64,000 nucleotides of DNA from UBA4416 sp038327195 (GCA_038327195.1 JBBQKU010000022.1:1-64000), one strand, 5' to 3'. Shown: positions 9,555 through 18,813, counted from the stretch's first letter. The notes: generated by a model from the letters alone, not told the origin. Numbers and translations are program-made.

Positions 9555-11318
9555 CTACTCAATAATCATTTCATAAGGCACACGAGCTTGAATACCTTTT
9601 TTAAGTAAAACCGTTTTTAATTGCTTAATGTAAATATATTGTTCGCCTAAATTAGCTTTCATAGTGCGTGTTTCAATTTCGTCAGCGCCATTTTTAAATA
9701 ACTCTTCTAAAGGATCTTTTTGTTTAGGTAAATCAATTAATTTATAGCTCGACACTTTTGCCAATTTAGCAGCATAAGCAATAGCATCATTAATTCCTCC
9801 AATTTCATCCACCAACTTTATTTTTAATGCATCCGATCCACTCCAAACTCTGCCCTGGCCTATACTATCAACATTATTTTTAGAAATACTTCTTCCTTCA
9901 GAAACTTTAGTAATAAATACATCGTAAATATCTTCAACACTTTTTTGAATGTAATTATACTCATCGGGACTTGCAGCTCGTAAAATTGTACCAACATCAC
10001 TATGCTTATTTGTATTTACTGTATCAATTGTAATTCCAAGTTTTTCAGATAAAGCTTTTTGTGCATTTGGAATCATACCAAATACACCAATAGAACCTGT
10101 AATTGTATTTGGTTGAGCAAATATTCTATTTGCGGCACAACTAATATAATAACCACCACTTGCAGCAACATCGCCCATTGAAACAACAACTGGCTTAACG
10201 GCTTTTGCTAATAAAACTTCGCGCCACATCACATCACTTGCTAAAGCACTTCCACCAGGCGAATTAACACGAAATACAATTGCTTTAATACTTGTATCTA
10301 AACGAGCATCTCTTAAAGCTTTAGCAACCGTTTCGCTACCAACCTGATCATCACTGCCTTCGCCACTTACAATTTCACCAACAGCATAAACAATAGCAAT
10401 TTTATTACTCGATAATTTTAATTTATTAGGAGCTGAAGCATATTTTTCTAATGAAACGAAATGAATTTTTTCCTTTTGTTCAATACTCATTGCTTTTTTA
10501 ATATCATCCATTGCTTCATCTTCATACTTTAAGGCATCAACTAATTTATATTTTAGAGCATCATTTGGATTTCTTATTAATAAATTATCAGCCATTTTAT
10601 TTATATCTGCAATTGTAATCCCTCTGCTCTTACTAATGCCAACTAGCATATGATTCCATAAAGAACCTAAATAGGTTTCAACTTGAGAACGGTTTGCTTC
10701 ACTCATTTTATCCAACATAAATGGCTCAATGGCACTTTTAAACTTACCATGTCTGAAAATTTGAACCTCAACTCCTATTTTATCCAACATGTTTTTAAAA
10801 AACATAATTTGAGAACTTAATCCTTTTACTTCTAAACTACCTTGTGGATTTAAATATAATTTACTTGCCGTACTAGCGATGTAATATGCCTTTTGACTAT
10901 ATGTTTCAGAATAAGCGTAAATAAATTTACCTGAAGATCTAAAGTCTATTAAAGCATTTCTAATTTCTTCTAGTGTTGCGAAACCAGCAATTGGTGTACT
11001 AATTTCAAGATAAATTCCTTTAATGTTTTTATCTTCTTTTGCCTTTTTAATATTTAATAAAATAGTATTTAACCCTACCGATCCTTCTGGCATTAAAGGA
11101 CCTAAATTCAATTTACTAAAAGGATTTTCGACAGTACGCTCTTTGATGTGATCATTTAAACTAAGTTTTAAAACTGAATTTTCAACTGCCTTATACGATT
11201 TATCTTCGCCATCATCAACCATGTTTTTAATTGAAAAAATGACAATAACAGTGATAACGACACCTGTTAATAATATACCAAGGCATGAACCAAAAAACGC
11301 TCCGAAAAAACTTTTCAT
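9555..11318 (-). CDS. sppA: Signal peptide peptidase SppA (long, 67K type)
   Basis: 587 residues with one N-terminal membrane anchor (about 7-30), followed by two tandem SppA/S49 protease domains, as in the E. coli long form. The catalytic dyad is visible: K194 in FKSAIEPF in the first domain and S387 in VAASGGYYIS in the second. NSPGGSALASD (352-362) forms the oxyanion/substrate region. It degrades cleaved signal peptides in the inner membrane. It diverges from folK across a short shared upstream region (11319-11381). Confidence 0.95.
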   Translation of the reverse strand: MKSFFGAFFGSCLGILLTGVVITVIVIFSIKNMVDDGEDKSYKAVENSVLKLSLNDHIKERTVENPFSKLNLGPLMPEGSVGLNTILLNIKKAKEDKNIKGIYLEISTPIAGFATLEEIRNALIDFRSSGKFIYAYSETYSQKAYYIASTASKLYLNPQGSLEVKGLSSQIMFFKNMLDKIGVEVQIFRHGKFKSAIEPFMLDKMSEANRSQVETYLGSLWNHMLVGISKSRGITIADINKMADNLLIRNPNDALKYKLVDALKYEDEAMDDIKKAMSIEQKEKIHFVSLEKYASAPNKLKLSSNKIAIVYAVGEIVSGEGSDDQVGSETVAKALRDARLDTSIKAIVFRVNSPGGSALASDVMWREVLLAKAVKPVVVSMGDVAASGGYYISCAANRIFAQPNTITGSIGVFGMIPNAQKALSEKLGITIDTVNTNKHSDVGTILRAASPDEYNYIQKSVEDIYDVFITKVSEGRSISKNNVDSIGQGRVWSGSDALKIKLVDEIGGINDAIAYAAKLAKVSSYKLIDLPKQKDPLEELFKNGADEIETRTMKANLGEQYIYIKQLKTVLLKKGIQARVPYEMIIE

Positions 11319-11381
11319 AATAGATTTATTTTAATATGAAAGCAAGTTAGCCTACTTTATCTTACCTTTACAAATAATTAT

Positions 11382-11870
11382 ATGAATGTAGCTTTTTTAT
11401 GTTTGGGTGGTAATATAGGTAATAGAGAATTTACTTTAAAGCAGGCCGTTGAAAAAATAAACCTTGAAATTGGGCAAGTAATTAGTCAATCAAACTACTA
11501 TGAAACGGAAGCTTGGGGTGTAGAAAATCAGGAAAAATACTTGAATCAATGTATTTGTGTTGAAACCATTTTTTCAAGTAATGAAGTTTTAAAAAAGTCT
11601 CTTGAAATAGAATTGAGCTTAGGTAGGAAACGAAACCATAAGGAAACCTACGAACCAAGAACTATTGATATTGATATGCTATTTTACAATTCCGACATTA
11701 TTCAAACAAAAGATTTAGATATTCCGCATCCTCGTTTACATTTGCGCAAATTTGTTTTGATTCCATTGAATGAAATTGCCCCAAATTTTTTACACCCAGT
11801 TTTAAATAAAACAATGACTTCTTTATTATTAGACTGTAAAGATGATTGTGAAGTTTTACCTTATAAATAA
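11382..11870 (+). CDS. folK: 2-amino-4-hydroxy-6-hydroxymethyldihydropteridine diphosphokinase
   Basis: 162 residues with the full HPPK signature: LCLGGNIGNRE at the N-terminus, EPRTIDIDMLFYN (the metal-binding D-x-D strand) and IPHPRLHLRKFVLIPLNEIAP. It pyrophosphorylates 6-hydroxymethyl-dihydropterin with ATP in folate synthesis. The deoxynucleoside kinase gene begins 5 bp downstream, so the two probably form an operon. Confidence 0.95.
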   Translation: MNVAFLCLGGNIGNREFTLKQAVEKINLEIGQVISQSNYYETEAWGVENQEKYLNQCICVETIFSSNEVLKKSLEIELSLGRKRNHKETYEPRTIDIDMLFYNSDIIQTKDLDIPHPRLHLRKFVLIPLNEIAPNFLHPVLNKTMTSLLLDCKDDCEVLPYK

Positions 11871-11875
11871 ACACT

Positions 11876-12478
11876 ATGTATATAGCAATAGAAGGAAATA
11901 TTGGCGCTGGAAAATCAACCATTGCACAAGAATTAGCAAAGAAATTAAAAGCTCATTTTTTACCTGAAAAATTTGAAGAAAACACTTTGTTACCCTTGTT
12001 TTATGAAAATAAAAAAAAATTAGCTCTACTTACAGAATTCTCTTTTTTAATTGAACGACAAAATCAGTTATTCACTTATTTTAAAAACAACAAACATAAA
12101 ATAACGGTGAGCGATTTTCATTTTGATAAGTGCTTATGTTTTGCAAAAGCAAATTTAACCTCTAAAGATTTTAAACTCTATAAAAATAATTATAACGAAA
12201 TTAAATTAACCATTCCAAGTCCTGATTTAGTTGTTTATTTGGATGTTGAGACAAATTTACTCCTTAAAAACATTTACAAAAGAGGAAGAAATATTGAGAA
12301 AAATATAAAAGCTGATTATTTAGAAAAAGTAAATAAATCGTATAAAAAGCATTATTCATCTAAGAAATCTTTGACAACTAAAATTTTAACGATTACAATA
12401 AAGAAATATGATGCTAAGACTACTGAATCTTGCTGTTTTAAAATTATTGAAACCTTACAGTTAATCCCAAATGAATAA
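11876..12478 (+). CDS. Deoxynucleoside kinase
   Basis: 200 residues. The P-loop GNIGAGKST (residues 7-15) lies at the extreme N-terminus in the MYIAIEGNIGAGKST context typical of the dNK/dGK family. YLDVETNLLLKNIYKRGRNIE provides the strand plus the lid R-G-R-x-x-E motif. It phosphorylates deoxynucleosides for nucleotide salvage; substrate preference is not readable from sequence. It directly follows folK, and this pairing fits a folate/nucleotide operon. Confidence 0.9.
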   Translation: MYIAIEGNIGAGKSTIAQELAKKLKAHFLPEKFEENTLLPLFYENKKKLALLTEFSFLIERQNQLFTYFKNNKHKITVSDFHFDKCLCFAKANLTSKDFKLYKNNYNEIKLTIPSPDLVVYLDVETNLLLKNIYKRGRNIEKNIKADYLEKVNKSYKKHYSSKKSLTTKILTITIKKYDAKTTESCCFKIIETLQLIPNE

Positions 12479-12601
12479 ATAGTTAGTCTAATTATTTACG
12501 CATCGGTATAATACCATCTAAGCTTTTCGTATAATAGTTTAAACTAAAACTCAAATCAAGATGGTATAACATAAAAACAAAAATTAGCTTACCTTTATAA
12601 A

Positions 12602-13309
12602 ATGTTTAATCCTAGTGAAATAATTGAAAGTTCTCAAATTGTATATGAAGACAATCATTTAATTATTATAAATAAAAGGTCTTCAGAAATTGTACAAGGT
12701 GATAAAACTGGCGACATGCCTTTGTCTGAAAAAGTAAAAAATTATTTAAAACAGCGTGATAACAAACCAGGAAATGTTTTTTGTGGTGTCTGTCATCGAT
12801 TAGATAGACCTGTTTCGGGCATTGTTATTTTTGCTAAAACTAGTAAAGCATTATCTCGCATGAATGAATTATTTAGAGATAAAACCATTACAAAAACTTA
12901 TTGGGCAGTTGTAAAAAATAGACCACCACAAATTAAGCAACGCTTAACTCATTATTTAATTAAAAACGAGCAGCAAAATAAATCAAAAGCTTTTGATACT
13001 GAAAAAAGTGGTTCCTTAAAAGCAGAATTAGAATATGAATTACTAGGTTCCATTTCTAATTACCATTTATTACAAATTAATTTATTTACTGGTAGGCATC
13101 ATCAAATAAGAGCACAATTAAGCGCTATTGGCTGTCCGATAAAAGGCGATTTAAAATATGGATTTGATCGTTCAAACTCAAACGCATCCATTCATTTACA
13201 CTCCTATAAAACAGAATTTATTCATCCTATTAAACTCGAAAAAATATCGGTTACCTGTAAACCCGATATTACAGATGTCGTTTGGAAAGAATTGGTAAAG
13301 TTGGTTTAA
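12602..13309 (+). CDS. RluA family pseudouridine synthase
   Basis: 235 residues without an S4 domain. The catalytic motif HRLDRPVSGIVIFAKT contains the invariant Asp of RluA-type enzymes, and LLQINLFTGRHHQIRAQLS is the conserved R-x-H-Q-I-R block. The short single-domain form resembles RluC/RluD-like paralogs that modify rRNA or tRNA uridines. The exact target is not determinable. Confidence 0.93.
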   Translation: MFNPSEIIESSQIVYEDNHLIIINKRSSEIVQGDKTGDMPLSEKVKNYLKQRDNKPGNVFCGVCHRLDRPVSGIVIFAKTSKALSRMNELFRDKTITKTYWAVVKNRPPQIKQRLTHYLIKNEQQNKSKAFDTEKSGSLKAELEYELLGSISNYHLLQINLFTGRHHQIRAQLSAIGCPIKGDLKYGFDRSNSNASIHLHSYKTEFIHPIKLEKISVTCKPDITDVVWKELVKLV

Positions 13310-13324
13310 GAAATTTGACTATTT

Positions 13325-13726
13325 CTATTTACTTTTTAAATAGGCAGCCATTGGCTCCCAATAGTATTTTTTCCAACCGTCTTTAAGAGCTTCAACTTTG
13401 TGCTCCGGTACATCCGTTTGTGAAAAACTCAATTTAGTTTTGTTGCCAACTTCTTCAAACAAAAAAGTACAAATTGAAAAATGATCTTCTGGCCAACCAT
13501 CTTCAGCAAAATGCCAAGCCTGAACTATTTTTTTTCCTTTCACTAATTCAATATTATACCCATGGCAATATCCATCATAAGTTGAAAACTCACCTTTTAC
13601 TTTATTACTCATGACAACATCAGCACCCGAAAATGCAGCATGTTTTTTTTGATCCATTATTAATTGATAAACTTTTTCAGAACTAGCATTAAATGTTGCA
13701 GATTGTTTGATTGATTTTGTTTTCAT
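13325..13726 (-). CDS. SRPBCC/AHSA1 domain protein
   Basis: 133 residues covering one START-like fold: an opening beta strand and helix (FNASSEKVYQLIMDQKKHAAF), a central sheet region (WHFAEDGWPEDHFSICTFLFEE), and a closing helix with HKVEALKDGWKKYYWEPM. This is the usual pattern of AHSA1/SRPBCC proteins, which bind hydrophobic ligands or activate chaperones. It is convergent with the pseudouridine synthase gene and 27 bp downstream of a small membrane-protein gene. Confidence 0.85.
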   Translation of the reverse strand: MKTKSIKQSATFNASSEKVYQLIMDQKKHAAFSGADVVMSNKVKGEFSTYDGYCHGYNIELVKGKKIVQAWHFAEDGWPEDHFSICTFLFEEVGNKTKLSFSQTDVPEHKVEALKDGWKKYYWEPMAAYLKSK

Positions 13727-13753
13727 ATATTAAATAATTTAAATAGTCTATTA

Positions 13754-13993
13754 TTAACGTTTAGTAAAATCAAGCCATCTTGACAATGTATAAACTAATA
13801 CAATAATTAGTACGATTGACAAAACTGAAATTGGATTTGCGAAATTAACGGTCCAGCCCAATGCTTTAATTTTTTTTGGTGGAAAAATTCTTTTATCCTT
13901 TCTGTTGAAATAAAATATCCCAAACTTCCAATTATCTGGATCAGCATGCCATTGATTTAATGTTTCTTCGCTAGGCTTTTCTTGTTTTTCCAT
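13754..13993 (-). CDS. DUF5808 domain small membrane protein
   Basis: 79 residues. DPDNWKFGIFYFNRKDKRIF and ALGWTVNFANP fit the DUF5808 pattern (a W-K-x-G-x-F-Y-x-N-x-x-D-x-R segment followed by G-W-T-x-N-F-A-x-P). One C-terminal transmembrane helix follows (about 53-70). The function is unknown. It is probably cotranscribed with the SRPBCC gene downstream. Confidence 0.75.
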   Translation of the reverse strand: MEKQEKPSEETLNQWHADPDNWKFGIFYFNRKDKRIFPPKKIKALGWTVNFANPISVLSIVLIIVLVYTLSRWLDFTKR

Positions 13994-14083
13994 TTTTTAA
14001 ATTTAAAAAAAAATCATGTTAATACAAATATCACAAACTTAAATATACTACTATTAATCAAAAAAAATAATGATTTATATCTT

Positions 14084-14113
14084 TTTGAATCCAAAGAAAT
14101 ACGAATAAATTTG
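14084..14113 (+). promoter_or_regulatory. Bacteroidota-type promoter for the 14136 barrel gene
   Basis: TTTG (14084-14087), an 18-bp spacer and TAAATTTG (14106-14113) match the Bacteroidota housekeeping consensus TTTG-N19-TAnnTTTG. Transcription would begin close to 14120, giving a short leader before ATG 14136. Confidence 0.6.
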
Positions 14114-14135
14114 TAACAATAGCATATTGAAATAA

Positions 14136-15965
14136 ATGTCAAAACACAAGTTATATAACATATTACTACAAATAATTTTTGTGCTAATTTCTTTTGTTTA
14201 TTCAAATAGTGCATTTTCACAAAACAAAGATTCGACCGACATTTATCAAAAAATAAAAAAAAAGGCTTATAATCGAAATTTTACAACATGGATGTATAAC
14301 GCCGTATTTGTTGATCCAGAGCCAAAAGAATATCCTATTGAACCAGCAACAAAAGAAAAAAATGTCAATCCATATTTAAAACATAAAGATAAAATTATTA
14401 GAAATATAACTATTTCTGTTTATAATCCTTTTGGACATAAAGTGGAGGATACTATTTTAAAACTTGAAAATGTTTTAGAAAATATTGCTAATCACATTCA
14501 TATCACTTCAAGACATTGGATTATTACTAATAGATTATTATTTAAAAATAACGATACACTAAATCCATTAGCAATAAGTGAAACAGAAAGACTACTTCGC
14601 CAAGCCGATTTTATTAATGATGCTAATATTTTTATTGTTGATACTTTAAATACAAATGAAGTTGATATAAATGTTGAAGTATATGATAAATGGCCAATAA
14701 CAGCTCCGTCTTACGTTGCTACAACAGATGCTCATATCACATTTATTAATCGAAACTTATTTGGAATAGGCCAACGATTTGAACAATATGTAGGATTTAA
14801 AACTCCTAATATCCTCGATTATAGTGGCTTATATTCAATAACAAATATCGACAATACATATATATCTGCTCTATTATCATACAAAACTGGCATTGATGGG
14901 ACTTCCGTGAGACTTGCATTTGATCGTTCCTATTATTCACCATTAGCTAAATGGGCTGGTGGCGCTTCAATAAATCATAATTGGGGATATTATTCATATA
15001 CAGATACAACTAATGCAACCACAAAAAAAATAAATTTAAACAATTTAGAATATGATATTTGGCTTGGAAAAAGTTTGAAATTAAAAACAGACAGAACATT
15101 TTTAAGTCAAAGTACAAACATTATATTTGGTGGAAGATATTATAATAATGACTATTTAACTAGACCAAAATTTAATATTGATACTGCCAAAATAAATTCA
15201 AATACATCAGCAATTATTGGAAACATTGGCTTGTCACTCCAAAAATATTATAAAGACAAATACATTTATAGATTTGGATCAAATGAGGATGTGCCAGAAG
15301 GCCTAATTATACAAGGAACTTATGGCATTTCTAAAAAAGAATTTAACAAGATTAGGTATTATGCGGGGCTAGAAATTGCACGAGCAAAAAAATTTAATTT
15401 TGGATATATAACTTCAACTATTTCGGGTGGCCTATTTTTTAACGAGTTTATTAAAAATGATATTACCACAAAATTCAATTTATATTTTTTAAGTAATCTA
15501 TTAAAAAGTGGGCGGTGGTATTTCAGAGAATTTATAAATTATAATATCGTTCATGGAGAAAATAAAATGGCGAATGAAACCATTACTCTCAATTCAAATG
15601 AAATGTATGGTTTTAATAGTAATACATTAACAGGGAACACAAAAATGATTTTAACGTCTGAAACAGTTGCCTATGCTCCTTATGAATTAATAGGATTTCG
15701 TTTTGCGTCCGTTTTAACTGCCGGACTTGGAATTATTGGAAATCAGAAAAATAAAATTGAAAATAGTCCATTGTATCAAGCCTATTCATTAGGCATATTG
15801 ATTCGTAATGAACATTTGGTTAGTAGCACATTTCAGATTTCAATAGGTGCTTATCCTTTTCTTCCAGATGGTACTAACAATGTATTTTTATTTAATCCAT
15901 TAACCAGTTTTACGCTAAGAGTAAGAGGTTTTGCAATGGGTAGACCTGAATTTATTAGTTATTGA
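14136..15965 (+). CDS. Outer-membrane beta-barrel protein, BamA/TamA-like
   Basis: 609 residues. The signal peptide ends near NSAFSQ. About residues 80-190 look like one or two POTRA-type segments (IIRNITISVYNPFG ... LLRQADFINDANIFIVD ... VDINVEVYDKWPITAP), the usual prelude to a BamA/TamA-superfamily barrel. The remainder is alternating aromatic/polar strands typical of an outer-membrane barrel, ending MGRPEFISY with an aromatic C-terminus. It is shorter than BamA and lacks the five-POTRA array, so it is a paralog of unknown cargo. It has its own promoter. Confidence 0.7.
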   Translation: MSKHKLYNILLQIIFVLISFVYSNSAFSQNKDSTDIYQKIKKKAYNRNFTTWMYNAVFVDPEPKEYPIEPATKEKNVNPYLKHKDKIIRNITISVYNPFGHKVEDTILKLENVLENIANHIHITSRHWIITNRLLFKNNDTLNPLAISETERLLRQADFINDANIFIVDTLNTNEVDINVEVYDKWPITAPSYVATTDAHITFINRNLFGIGQRFEQYVGFKTPNILDYSGLYSITNIDNTYISALLSYKTGIDGTSVRLAFDRSYYSPLAKWAGGASINHNWGYYSYTDTTNATTKKINLNNLEYDIWLGKSLKLKTDRTFLSQSTNIIFGGRYYNNDYLTRPKFNIDTAKINSNTSAIIGNIGLSLQKYYKDKYIYRFGSNEDVPEGLIIQGTYGISKKEFNKIRYYAGLEIARAKKFNFGYITSTISGGLFFNEFIKNDITTKFNLYFLSNLLKSGRWYFREFINYNIVHGENKMANETITLNSNEMYGFNSNTLTGNTKMILTSETVAYAPYELIGFRFASVLTAGLGIIGNQKNKIENSPLYQAYSLGILIRNEHLVSSTFQISIGAYPFLPDGTNNVFLFNPLTSFTLRVRGFAMGRPEFISY

Positions 15966-15976
15966 TAAATGAGCGT

Positions 15977-16780
15977 TTATCTCATATGATTATACATAGG
16001 AGCTATAGAATCGGCTTTAAAGGTATCTGCTTTATCATAATTAAGTTTAGAATTAATCGAATCACCTAATTTATCAAAAGCATCTGCGCGTGCCTTATAA
16101 AAACTATAAGATTGTAATGATGGAACTAATTCCAATACTTTATCATAATCTTTAATTGCTCCTGAATAGTCTTTTAATAAATACTTTACATCTGCTCTAC
16201 TAATAAGACATTCCACATAATTAGGATTTAACTCTATAGCTTTATTACAATCTAAAAGAGCCTCTTTATATAATTTGAGTTTCTTTTTCATAAATCCACG
16301 ATTAGCAAAAGCCTTTACATAATCAGGTCTTAATTCAATAGCCATATTCAAATCTAAAATTGCACCAGCATAATTTTTATTTTCTCCTTTACAATAAGCA
16401 CGATTCAAATAATTCATTGCATTTTTAGGATCTAATTTTATAGCCTTATCTAAATCCGCTAATGCTAATTTAAACTCTTTCAGAAACACGTAACACATTC
16501 CTCTATTTGTAAAGGCATCAGCGCTTTCAGGCCTCAAACGTATGAGTTGATTAACATCTTTAATTGATTCTTTATACTCACCAAGTTGATATTTTAACTG
16601 AGAACGTTTTACGTAAGCGTTAAAATTATTAGTATCGAGTCTAATAAAAATGGATTGATCCTTTATTTTATTTCTAAGCGTTGGAAACTCCGAAGTATCA
16701 GCATTTAATTCAAATACGACTTGAGAAAAACTCAACTGAAATGAAAAAATAAATAGAAGTATTTTAAAATATTTTTTCAT
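15977..16780 (-). CDS. Secreted TPR-repeat protein
   Basis: 267 residues with a signal peptide (MKKYFKILLFIFSFQLSFSQ) and about five consecutive TPR units, recognisable by repeated A-x-x-N-R-G/A and A-I-x-L-x-P motifs (for example SADAFTNRGMCYVFL and NAMNYLNRAYCKG). TPRs mediate protein-protein contacts; no catalytic domain is present. It is convergent with the preceding barrel gene. Confidence 0.8.
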   Translation of the reverse strand: MKKYFKILLFIFSFQLSFSQVVFELNADTSEFPTLRNKIKDQSIFIRLDTNNFNAYVKRSQLKYQLGEYKESIKDVNQLIRLRPESADAFTNRGMCYVFLKEFKLALADLDKAIKLDPKNAMNYLNRAYCKGENKNYAGAILDLNMAIELRPDYVKAFANRGFMKKKLKLYKEALLDCNKAIELNPNYVECLISRADVKYLLKDYSGAIKDYDKVLELVPSLQSYSFYKARADAFDKLGDSINSKLNYDKADTFKADSIAPMYNHMR

Positions 16781-16826
16781 TTAATACCTACACTTAACTG
16801 TTTAAAGAAATAATTAGCAAAAAAAA

Positions 16827-17462
16827 TTACTTTTTTGCACCCATTTTATTTTTCAATAAGGAGATAATAATTGGTAATACAGAAAAACCAATAATACCTA
16901 AGCAAACTAAATCAACATGTTTTTTAATGAACTCAACATTGCCTAATAAGTAACCAGCAGTGGTTAATGAGCCAATCCATAAAACGCCACCAATAATATC
17001 ATACACAATATATTTTTTATAATCCATTTTACCAATGCCAGCAGCAAAAGGTGCAAAAGTTCTTACAAAAGGCACAAAACGCGCCATGATGATTGCTTTT
17101 GTTCCGTATTTTTCAAAAAACACATGTGTTTTATCAAGGTATTCGCGTTTTACTAATACTTTACCTTTTAATTTTAAATCAAATATTTTAACGCCTATTT
17201 TACGACCTATCCAATAGTTACAATTATCGCCCAAAACAGCTGCTGCAAATAACAAAATAAACAAATACGATAAATTTAAATCGCCAGAACGAGCAGCTAA
17301 GCCTGCCATAAATAAAAGCGAATCGCCTGGTAAAAAAGGCATAGCCACTAAACCTGTTTCAATAAAAATGACTAAAAATAAAACAACGTAAATAGCTGTT
17401 TGGTAGTTGGTAATTATCCAATTTAAATCTAAAGGCATTAAGTGTTTAAATAATTCAATCAT
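16827..17462 (-). CDS. DedA family membrane protein
   Basis: 211 residues, four to six hydrophobic segments. The family signature is clear: FLPGDSLLFMAGLAA, the GDNCNYWIGRKIG block and the re-entrant MARFVPFVRTFAPFAAGIG (F/Y-x-R-x-x-P-x-x-R). DedA proteins are proton-coupled lipid-carrier transporters (undecaprenyl phosphate, phosphatidylethanolamine) needed for envelope homeostasis. It is the last core-type gene before the accessory island. Confidence 0.92.
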   Translation of the reverse strand: MIELFKHLMPLDLNWIITNYQTAIYVVLFLVIFIETGLVAMPFLPGDSLLFMAGLAARSGDLNLSYLFILLFAAAVLGDNCNYWIGRKIGVKIFDLKLKGKVLVKREYLDKTHVFFEKYGTKAIIMARFVPFVRTFAPFAAGIGKMDYKKYIVYDIIGGVLWIGSLTTAGYLLGNVEFIKKHVDLVCLGIIGFSVLPIIISLLKNKMGAKK

Positions 17463-17858
17463 AATGTGTTTTTAATAGTTTTTTGTAAAAATCAAATATA
17501 CAATTTTTAGATTATACGCATTCAATATAGACCAATTTCTGCAAAGCGCCATTTTATAATTTTCATGCAGTATCGGCATTACCAATTACTCCAAAACAAT
17601 CCCAGTTTGGGTAAACAAAATACAAAGCTTACTCCTATTTCGACTAAGGAGTTAACTTATTTAATCTTATTAAAAAACAGTATATTTATGATACAGTAGA
17701 ATAATGAAAACTGTCAGAAAAAGCTAAAAAGAAGCTAAAATGATTATATTTACTAAAATAAATAAGGCTGATAAAATGCGACATATACAACAAATGTATG
17801 TTGTATATGTCGCATTTTATCAGCCTTATAAGTAAGTTACCACCAATTTTAGACAGAC
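17463..17858. other. Left flank of the accessory cassette-like island
   Basis: About 400 bp with no supported gene. It contains the 31-bp-arm perfect palindrome (17762-17829). Just after this lies GTTACCACCA (17836-17845), the inverted mate of TGGTGGTAAC found right after the first cassette gene (18682-18691). No integrase-like reading frame is present. Confidence 0.5.
17762..17829. repeat. Perfect 31-bp-arm inverted repeat (long hairpin)
   Basis: Arms 17762-17792 and 17799-17829 are exact reverse complements (ATAAGGCTGATAAAATGCG... against ...CGCATTTTATCAGCCTTAT) with a 6-nt loop AATGTA. The length and perfection suggest recent origin or selection. It lies 7 bp before the first inverted-repeat pair of the cassette island. 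It lacks a T run, so a simple terminator is unlikely; a recombination site, a MITE remnant or a phage/plasmid hairpin is possible. Confidence 0.9.
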
Positions 17859-18677
17859 ATGACCTGGACAAGGAGAAAATTTATTAAGGCCGGACTTTTA
17901 GCTGGCTTTGGCTTCATCCTCCTCGACTCTTTCTGGCTTGAAAAATACTTCATCGAAACAAACGACTTTAACCTCGGTAAATCGACCGACGACAACTTCG
18001 ACTTAAAAGTCATTCAAATCTCCGACCTTCATTTGCAGACTTTGAACGGACAGTTAAAAAGACTTGCGAAGAACATAAATAAGCAAAAGCCCGACCTCAT
18101 TTTAATCACCGGTGACTCAGTTGACAATAAGAAAAATGTTTTTGTTCTCAATCAATTTCTTGGTTTAATTCACACCGACATTAAAAAGTTCGCCATATTG
18201 GGTAACTGGGAATATTGGGGCGGTGTCGACTTAGAAGAACTGCGACTTAGTTACTCCTTAAATAATTGTGAGCTTTTAATTAATTCCTCTCGACAACTAA
18301 AATTTAAAAATAAAACAATTTCAGTCACAGGCATTGACGACTACGTTGGCGGTAATGCCGACATCGAACTGGCTTTAAAGGAGTTTAAGCAAAGCGACTA
18401 TCACATAATTTTAAATCACTGCCCTGAGTATGGCGACATTATCTCCGAAAAATTAAAAGACAAAATTCCTTATGACTTTATGTTATCAGGACATACTCAT
18501 GGCGGACAAATAAATCTTTTTGGTTTTGTTCCTTTTAAACCTCAGGGTAGCGGTAACTATCTTAAAGGTTGGTACAAGGACAAAAATATTTATGTTTCAA
18601 AAGGTATTGGGACAAGTATTTTTCCAGCACGTTTCATGGCAAAAGCTGAAATCGCGGTGTTTAAAATGCTGACATAA
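17859..18677 (+). CDS. Tat-exported metallophosphoesterase (YaeI/YkuE-like)
   Basis: 272 residues. The N-terminus TRRKFIKAGLLAGFGFILL is a twin-arginine signal. Calcineurin-like phosphoesterase motifs appear in order: ISDLHLQ, ITGDSVD, GNWEYWGG (the GNHE position, with His replaced by Trp), ILNHCPEY and SGHTHGGQINLFG. The family includes lipid phosphodiesterases and other envelope phosphatases. The gene uses many GAC aspartate codons and is more GC-rich than its neighbours, suggesting transfer. It is flanked by a 10-bp inverted repeat (17836-17845 / 18682-18691), as expected for a cassette. Confidence 0.9.
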   Translation: MTWTRRKFIKAGLLAGFGFILLDSFWLEKYFIETNDFNLGKSTDDNFDLKVIQISDLHLQTLNGQLKRLAKNINKQKPDLILITGDSVDNKKNVFVLNQFLGLIHTDIKKFAILGNWEYWGGVDLEELRLSYSLNNCELLINSSRQLKFKNKTISVTGIDDYVGGNADIELALKEFKQSDYHIILNHCPEYGDIISEKLKDKIPYDFMLSGHTHGGQINLFGFVPFKPQGSGNYLKGWYKDKNIYVSKGIGTSIFPARFMAKAEIAVFKMLT

Positions 18678-18681
18678 AAAC

Positions 18682-18785
18682 TGGTGGTAACACAGGTCTT
18701 GCGTAATTTTTTGCGTGTTAACGCTCAAATGCATAACTTGGACAAGCAAAAAACTACGCAAGGCCTGAAAACGTTATGTGTCACC
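18682..18785 (+). repeat. attC-like imperfect hairpin site 1
   Basis: The stem 18694-18714 pairs with 18746-18766 at 19 of 21 positions, and the two differences can form G-T pairs. Outer ends carry GGTGGTAACACA and ACGTTATGTGTCACC, placing AAC and GTT cores at opposite ends as in integron attC sites. The internal part (18715-18745) forms the variable tip. It immediately follows one gene and precedes the next start by about 28 bp. No integrase is nearby, so assignment rests on structure only. Confidence 0.55.
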
Positions 18786-18813
18786 GTAGAAAAATAACCG
18801 CATAGACAAGTAA

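Noticed and set aside
14014..14220. 68-residue minus-strand frame overlapping the start of the barrel gene
   Set aside because: It overlaps the signal-peptide region of a well-supported gene and the consensus promoter 14084-14113.
17686..17871. 61-residue minus-strand frame through the palindrome
   Set aside because: It mostly translates the 31-bp hairpin and AT-rich flank, and has no protein-like pattern or ribosome site.
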